Assembly (NCBI GenBank): GCA_030268105.1
Contig: BSDZ01000013.1
Span: 548,501-612,500, forward strand
From: Volvox africanus
Taxonomy: Eukaryota > Chlorophyta > Chlorophyceae > Chlamydomonadales > Volvocaceae
Length of the DNA: 64,000 nt
Reading direction: 5' to 3'
The notes beneath the pieces are model-generated. The model saw nothing but the letters and a program-made list of their open reading frames with translations, was not told the DNA's origin and ran no database searches. Of this stretch, positions 58,789 to 64,000 are shown piece after piece. Position 1 is the first letter of the stretch. Each line of letters starts with the position of its first letter. The translations under genes were made by a program, and so were the position numbers.

Positions 58789-60616
58789 GAAAAACCGGGG
58801 TGAACAGGAGGGACGCGTGTATCCCCGACTCCGAGTTACAAATGTCCTAGACTCTTTGCAAATGTGATCACGGACTGACGTCAAGGTGCTAGCTTAGGAG
58901 GAGGGAATCACAGCGCATGTTGCAGTTCGCCTCAGGCTGGCGGACTATCTCTTTCATCTCGCTCCTTCATCGCACTGATCAGGGGCACCATGGTACTCAT
59001 TAGTTCTTCTAGCTGCAGTATTTCTACATGCAGTACTTCTACCTGCAATACTTTTATATGCAACACTTCTACCTGCAGTACTTTTATATGCAGTACTTCT
59101 ACTTGCAGTACTTTCATATGCAGTACTTTTATATGCAGTACTTCTACCTGCAGTACTTCTGCTTTCTGTGTTAACATCTTGCCACTCCCGCAATCGCAAC
59201 CAATCAAACCAGATGAGAGACAAAGCGACCATTCAACAAAAAAGTCGTTCCCCCCATGCATCCATTTTCCGTCAGTGCGCTTTGAAGGTGTGTGAAGGGC
59301 AAGTGCTGGATCTTAATCAGGACTGTCAGCGTTTTGGGCGAGCGGGTATCAATCGGGGCAGTAACCGGATCCGGTCGTACAGCAACCAACGCAGCTTCCA
59401 GGGTTATAAGGCACGGACAAGCAAGATTATATATTAAAGAGTACAAAATAAGCCCCGACGAGCATATCGAAAATCCTTAATGTCTCGGGGCAGTTCAATG
59501 TGTTTCGGGGTGGTATTGCTGATTTGCTGTGCTCAGACGGGTCGTGATGGATCAGTGAAAGTGAAAGGGGAAGGGGAAGATAAGCAGATTGACTCAGCGC
59601 CGCAGGCCTATGACGGTCTATGACGATATGAGATAGGAATTATTGTCACCATAGGGAAAGGATTCGCAAGGTGCTGTGGAGGAAACCTTACAACCTGATG
59701 GATGAATCTGTCGTAGAAACTTGAGGATGCTGGTGCTCCATGCGTGACGTTACCCTCGGGTCCAAACTTTCAAGGCGAAGACAAGGCGCGATCAGGGGAG
59801 ATCTCCACTGGTCTCGATGGAAGAGCATTCAAAGAAGGATAATCCCTCCATAGACAGGCGCTGTAGAGGTAAACATCCTCTGACCTACAAGATGCACGTT
59901 TGTTCGTCCTTCGTCTGCCTCGATCTATGTCCAAGGTATGCCGTTATGCCTGGCGAGGGCTTCCGAGTCCCGAGAATTCCCAAGCGTTCCTGAAGAATCC
60001 TAACCGAGTAAGGTGCGGAACGGGATCAGCCGGGATGCCCGTCGAGAGGTTCGAAATACTATTGACACTCTCACACCCAGACTAGCGGGTCGCCATTTTC
60101 CGGCATGGTTTGCATTGTTGCATGCCGGACATAGCGACTGCCTAAAATGCTAACTACCGTCCTTGTTCCCGGTAGAGCTGTCATGGCCTTTACGACCTGA
60201 TCACCGACACGCCGAGAATGCGTTCTAAGGACTACTAGGAAGCATGGTACCGGAACATGGCTGACGCACCCACTAGTGTGGCCAGAGTCTGATTCGAGAC
60301 GGACACACCTTTAGAGTCTCATGGCCTCCCTGTACTACTCAAACATTATAGCTTCTCCAAGTCGTACAAGTCTGTTGTCTGTCCTTCAGAAATTGCGTCT
60401 CTGTGTACAGACAGTTTTAGTCCTTTGTACAAGAAGGTTTCGGAGTCCACAACTGCCACGACCGGCCGTTTTGAATTGCCCTTCCAAGATTCCTTATCCT
60501 GTTGCAGCGTATTGGACACGTGCCTTGGAGTCGCTAGTATCATTTTGGTATTTCCCATTGTGCAGCGGGTTGTTCCTTTCTACTTTGCAGCACTCAATAC
60601 TGTCCCTGACTTCGGT
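58789..60616. other. intergenic, contains a tandem repeat; no gene seen
   Basis: 1.8 kb between the NCS1 stop and the RING-CH start. Apart from the 15-bp array at 59014-59163 nothing is recognisable. Open frames inside the array encode Cys/Ser/Thr repeats and are artefacts of the repeat. Confidence 0.5.
59014..59163. repeat. 15-bp tandem repeat, about ten copies
   Basis: Units of TGCAGTACTTCTACC alternating with TGCAGTACTTTTATA, each about 15 bases, with a few substitutions. It lies about 230 bases downstream of the NCS1 stop codon, so it is possibly in its 3' UTR. Confidence 0.92.
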
Positions 60617-62716
60617 ATGGATGATTCTGGTGAAAGTAGCTGCTCAGAAACACATCAATGTAGAATTTGTTGGGGCGAAGCAGGCGACCCATCTTTGGGC
60701 CTGGCCCTAGTCTCGCCATGCAAATGCGCTGGAACCCTGAACTACATGCACGTCAAGTGCCTAGAAGACTGGCAACAGGTAAGGGTTTTTTCATTAAATG
60801 TTTGTTTTTCGGGAGCTGTCACATGAAGCTGTGGCAAGAGGAAGACTGGCAAGATGGCGGAATGAGGGTGACGCACGTAACATCACAGGTCCTCCGTTCG
60901 CAAGGCCAATATCGCAAGGCGAGGCACTGCGAAATATGCAGGCAGCCATACGAGCTTACTACGGCTTCCAGCTGCGGTGGGAGTTCCGGTGGCAGCAACG
61001 GCCGGTGGTCTTACGTTTCCCGATTGGTAAGAACCTTGAATAAAATCGAAATATTGACACTGCCACCACAAGCCCGACTGCCAACTTAAAGCTTTAGGTT
61101 ATGTCACCGAGACAAGAAACCCCATAAGGGTAAGGGAAATTGCATGACAGCATGACTCTATGACGGCACACCGACATGTTTCACGCAAGACCCAAAATCC
61201 AAACTTGCATCCGCGCAGCCGCCGCCATCCCTCCCTTTTTCCCCACCCTCTCGGGGCACCGATCGCAGCTCTCGCGCCTGAGTCACCAGGTGCTTGACGT
61301 ACTCAACTGCTGCCGCTCGTACACCGATCTGCTGTACCGCTGCTGGAAGCTGTACATCCTAGGGAGCAGTATGGTTGGGGCGGCTCGGGCTGGCGTGGCG
61401 GGTCTTCGGGCGGGTTTCGGAATGGGTCGAGCACTGGTGGGTTTACCCGGTATTGCGAAGACGTGTGTGTTTGACGGGGAGTGAAACGAGGTGGGCGAAG
61501 ATGGCTTGGAACCGGGAGAGGAAGGTGCGTGGTCTGGGGGAATTGGGATGTCAGCTTTTTGCCCTCTTGACCACTGATGTAACGTCTTTCCGTTAACACT
61601 CGGACCTTTCCCCCTCCGATTCCGTCCTGTCTCACCCCTTCCTTCGCACCCGTGGGCCCCCTGCCAGGTTGAGGAGCAGACCGGCATTCTGCTCAGCCTG
61701 CTGTCCGCCATGGGCGAACATTTCGGCACGCCATATGCGGAGCTACTTTGGTGCCAGGTGAAATGGTGGGGGTTGGAGTGGTGGGGTTTGATGGAGTGTT
61801 GGAAAGTTGGTGGAGTGGTGGGGTTTGATGGAGTGGTGGAAGGTTGGTGGAGTGGTGGAGGCCGTGCCATCGTAACGGATTGGAGCCCTCCGTTGTCGCC
61901 TTCCTTCACCCTTTCCCCCACAGCAGTGCCTACAGCAGCGCGAGCTCAACTTTTGTCTTCCTCCCAAATCACTGTTAGGAAAGTTGTACTTCTCATCAGC
62001 AGTCCCAGGTCTCGTCTCCCTTTTCCCTCCTTCCTCAACACGTTCCGCCTAGTCGTTTAGTCGGCCTCGACTGCTAGCTGAATGATGCTCTCAACATAAT
62101 AAACAGTGACGCACCGATGCCTGCAGGCTGTGGCGTGTGTCGCCTTTGCACTGGTTTCGGAGCTGTTCTACACCTCGTTGTTGGGTATGCTGGCAGGTGG
62201 CGTCATCGGCTTCTTCCGAGGGTGAGCTGGGGGATGTCTTTGTGTATGTGTGTGTATTCGCCCGATATATGCTGGCCAGGTTGTGCACAGCACGACAACA
62301 TCCCTCCCTCCCTCCCTCCCATCCTCTCCTCTCCTCCCCGACTACCCCGTTTTTCGCACATTGAAACACAGCGACATGGGTTTGTTGGTCGAACTCCTCA
62401 TCCCCATCCCCACTCACCATCTGCCTCTCTGCAAACCCAACCTCCCTCGTCCTCTCACACCCCCTAGGGGACTTTTTCACCCATTACCCCTCCCTCTCTC
62501 CCTCCATGTGCTTTGGCCCGCACATCCGCACATTCGCCCAGGTACCTGTCTGCGGTGTACGCCAGTGTTAGTGTGGTGGTGCGGGGGGTGACGCAGAGCT
62601 GGTCCCTTGGACGGGGTTTGGCGAAGGCGGCGGGGCTGGCGCTGAGATTGCCCTGGGGTGCCCTGCGGGCGGTGACGGCTCTGGTGGCGAAGAGGCTGCC
62701 GGTCAGGCTTCTGTGA
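60617..62716 (+). CDS. membrane RING-CH (MARCH-like) E3 ubiquitin ligase
   Basis: Exons 60617-60778, 60889-61026, 61269-61436, 61668-61757, 62127-62221, 62542-62716; phases agree; 275 residues. An N-terminal RING-CH (C4HC3) finger is complete: QCRICWG gives Cys15/18, PCKCAG gives Cys35/37, HVKCLEDW gives His45/Cys48, RHCEICRQPYEL gives Cys68/71. The C-terminal half has hydrophobic helices, including VACVAFALVSELFYTSLLGM, followed by a basic amphipathic tail. Known: RING-CH ligases of this layout sit in membranes and ubiquitinate membrane proteins. An in-frame Met at 60425 would add 64 residues with a hydrophobic stretch (LGVASIILVFPIV). I prefer 60617 because the finger normally lies near the N-terminus, but this is open. 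Confidence 0.87.
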
Positions 62717-64000
62717 AGGGAAGAAGACAGCTGCCGGCATACGTCACAGTCGCGAGAGAAAGAGGGGAAAGGGGGGAAAGAAAGAGGGGGTCCCGTAGAA
62801 ATTAATGAAATCCCGTTCAAGGAACCCACGAGGGCTGTTGGAGTGTGGGAGTTGTCATAATAATGTAGTAAGGTAAGATAAGCTAAGTGAACCAGCGAAA
62901 CCTTTCCCCCGCCCCCGCCCTATCTCACAATGCTGTGCCGGGGAGGTAGGTTGGGTGAAGGGGAGTCTAAGGGCTGTTTAAGAACTCTGATAGCAAAAGC
63001 GTGAGGAATTGCGGACCCATGGGTCACAGAAGCCCACGGGCGATACGCACTTCCCAAAGGCGGATAGGGGATGGCGTGGCGTTCCCTCGTTTCCGTTGCC
63101 ATCAGCATGCGCCTGAGAAAGAACGCCTCAGAATGTCTTTCTCGGAGTCGTGGCCGAGACTGTGAAATTTGTGAAAGTCGCTGCTATGATTTTTCCGCGT
63201 TTTTTTACGGACAGGCTTTCTTCATGTTGTAGCAGCTCCCTTGCGAAATCCATCTCTTGAAACCGTTTGCATGTGTGTGCTGCTACAGGTGCGTATGTGT
63301 TTTCCGTCCGTTCTTATGCATTCTTCGGTATTGTGTTGTGTGTTATGAAGGGCAATATCGTTGGATGCGTGACCCCCAACGCTGGGTCTCGCCATTGGAA
63401 CACCTCGTCTTGCTGGACTCTTTCCGTTTTGGCCCTCCCCTTCTCTTCTCCGGAACGCTGCTTTCCAAGACACTCTGTCTTTTCTTCCCCCCTCAACCTT
63501 CTCCCCATCATCCGTCCTCCGTAAAATGCGACTTGTTCAGGAGTAGGCCATGTGACCGACTTGAAGAAGGATCCGAGGAGGTTAATAAACGAGAAATGAT
63601 GCCCTTGGCTTCGGCAATGATACAAGAGGTGTTAGAGCCACTGTTTAACGCGTTCATTGGTTGAATTCGAAAGTAACTCGGAGAAGAAGAGCCTTATTAT
63701 TTCCTTCCTGAAATGGTGATGGTTGTGATGGCGCCTTTGTTGTTGTCCTACGGGGGTTCGGGGAGCCCAGGGAAGACGTGGAAGGAGGGCGTTTTAAGGC
63801 CGCCGGTGCGCCTCATATGGCTGCCTGTTTGTACAGCTCTGTGTAGTATCGCAGTGTCGCATGTGCAGTTATGGATTCTGAGTATCCTAGCTTTGGCGAC
63901 ATCCTAATCGGATCCACAAATTAGCCCCCATCCGGGTGACAACGGATATGAAGGACTTCTTTCAGGCGGCGGCTGTTGTCTGTTACTGTCAGTTTTTCAC
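62717..64000. other. no supported gene to the window end
   Basis: 3' UTR of the RING-CH gene at the left. A plus-strand frame at 63257-63664 lacks domain content. A short exon-like piece near the very end (about 63926-63990, after an AG) could be the first visible exon of a gene beyond the window. Confidence 0.35.

Noticed and set aside
58990..59295. Cys/Ser/Thr-repeat open frame
   Set aside because: It is the translation of the 15-bp tandem repeat in intergenic DNA, with no splice or start evidence.

Overview
The window looks like nuclear DNA of a green alga of the Chlamydomonadales (volvocine/Chlamydomonas-like). The reasons are genes cut into many short exons with GT-AG (one GC-AG) introns, TG/CA microsatellites and G-rich minisatellites in introns, a DIRS-group retrotransposon organised like Volvox kangaroo, and plant/algal-type proteins (ACT-repeat regulator, NCS1 transporter). 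Species cannot be named from sequence alone. Gene models were built by eye from splice sites and reading-frame phase. Those called well supported keep phase at every junction.

Layout. 2.3-3.1 kb (+): likely mitochondrial ribosomal protein uL10m. 5.5-10.8 kb (-): 11-exon secreted SGNH/GDSL hydrolase-family protein, with an intron-containing tRNA-Leu(CAG) on the opposite strand inside one of its introns. 11.05-16.47 kb: decayed kangaroo/DIRS-like element with split direct repeats, RT/RNase H remnants on + and a tyrosine recombinase remnant on -. 17.2-18.5 kb: unassigned coding-like pieces. 19.2-27.6 kb (-): very large J-domain protein carrying an FN3 domain, a charged coiled coil, a ubiquitin-interacting motif and a Gln-rich tail. 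28.2-29.5 kb (+): Mpv17/PMP22-family protein. 30.8-33.0 kb (+): unidentified 162-residue protein. 34.6-35.2 kb (+): unidentified 133-residue protein. 35.4-42.2 kb (-): four-ACT-domain (ACR-type) protein.

43.1-43.4 kb: PIF/Harbinger transposase remnant. 44.5-45.3 kb (+): unidentified Lys/Glu-rich spliced gene lying between two clusters of TAACGC/GCGTTA motifs. 48.6-49.5 kb (+): unidentified 156-residue protein. 50.8-52.4 kb (-): second Mpv17-family gene, facing away from 53.5-58.8 kb (+): NCS1 nucleobase/allantoin-type transporter. 60.6-62.7 kb (+): membrane RING-CH (MARCH-like) E3 ligase. The last 1.3 kb has no recognisable gene.

The genes do not form an operon or a single pathway, as expected for a eukaryotic nuclear locus. 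Recurring themes are ubiquitin-linked proteins (J-UIM protein, RING-CH ligase) and membrane or metabolite proteins (two Mpv17 paralogues, NCS1 transporter, ACT-domain protein). The most unusual items are the J-FN3-UIM-polyQ architecture, the kangaroo-like element with all four split-repeat blocks still visible, and several small spliced genes without a recognisable family.
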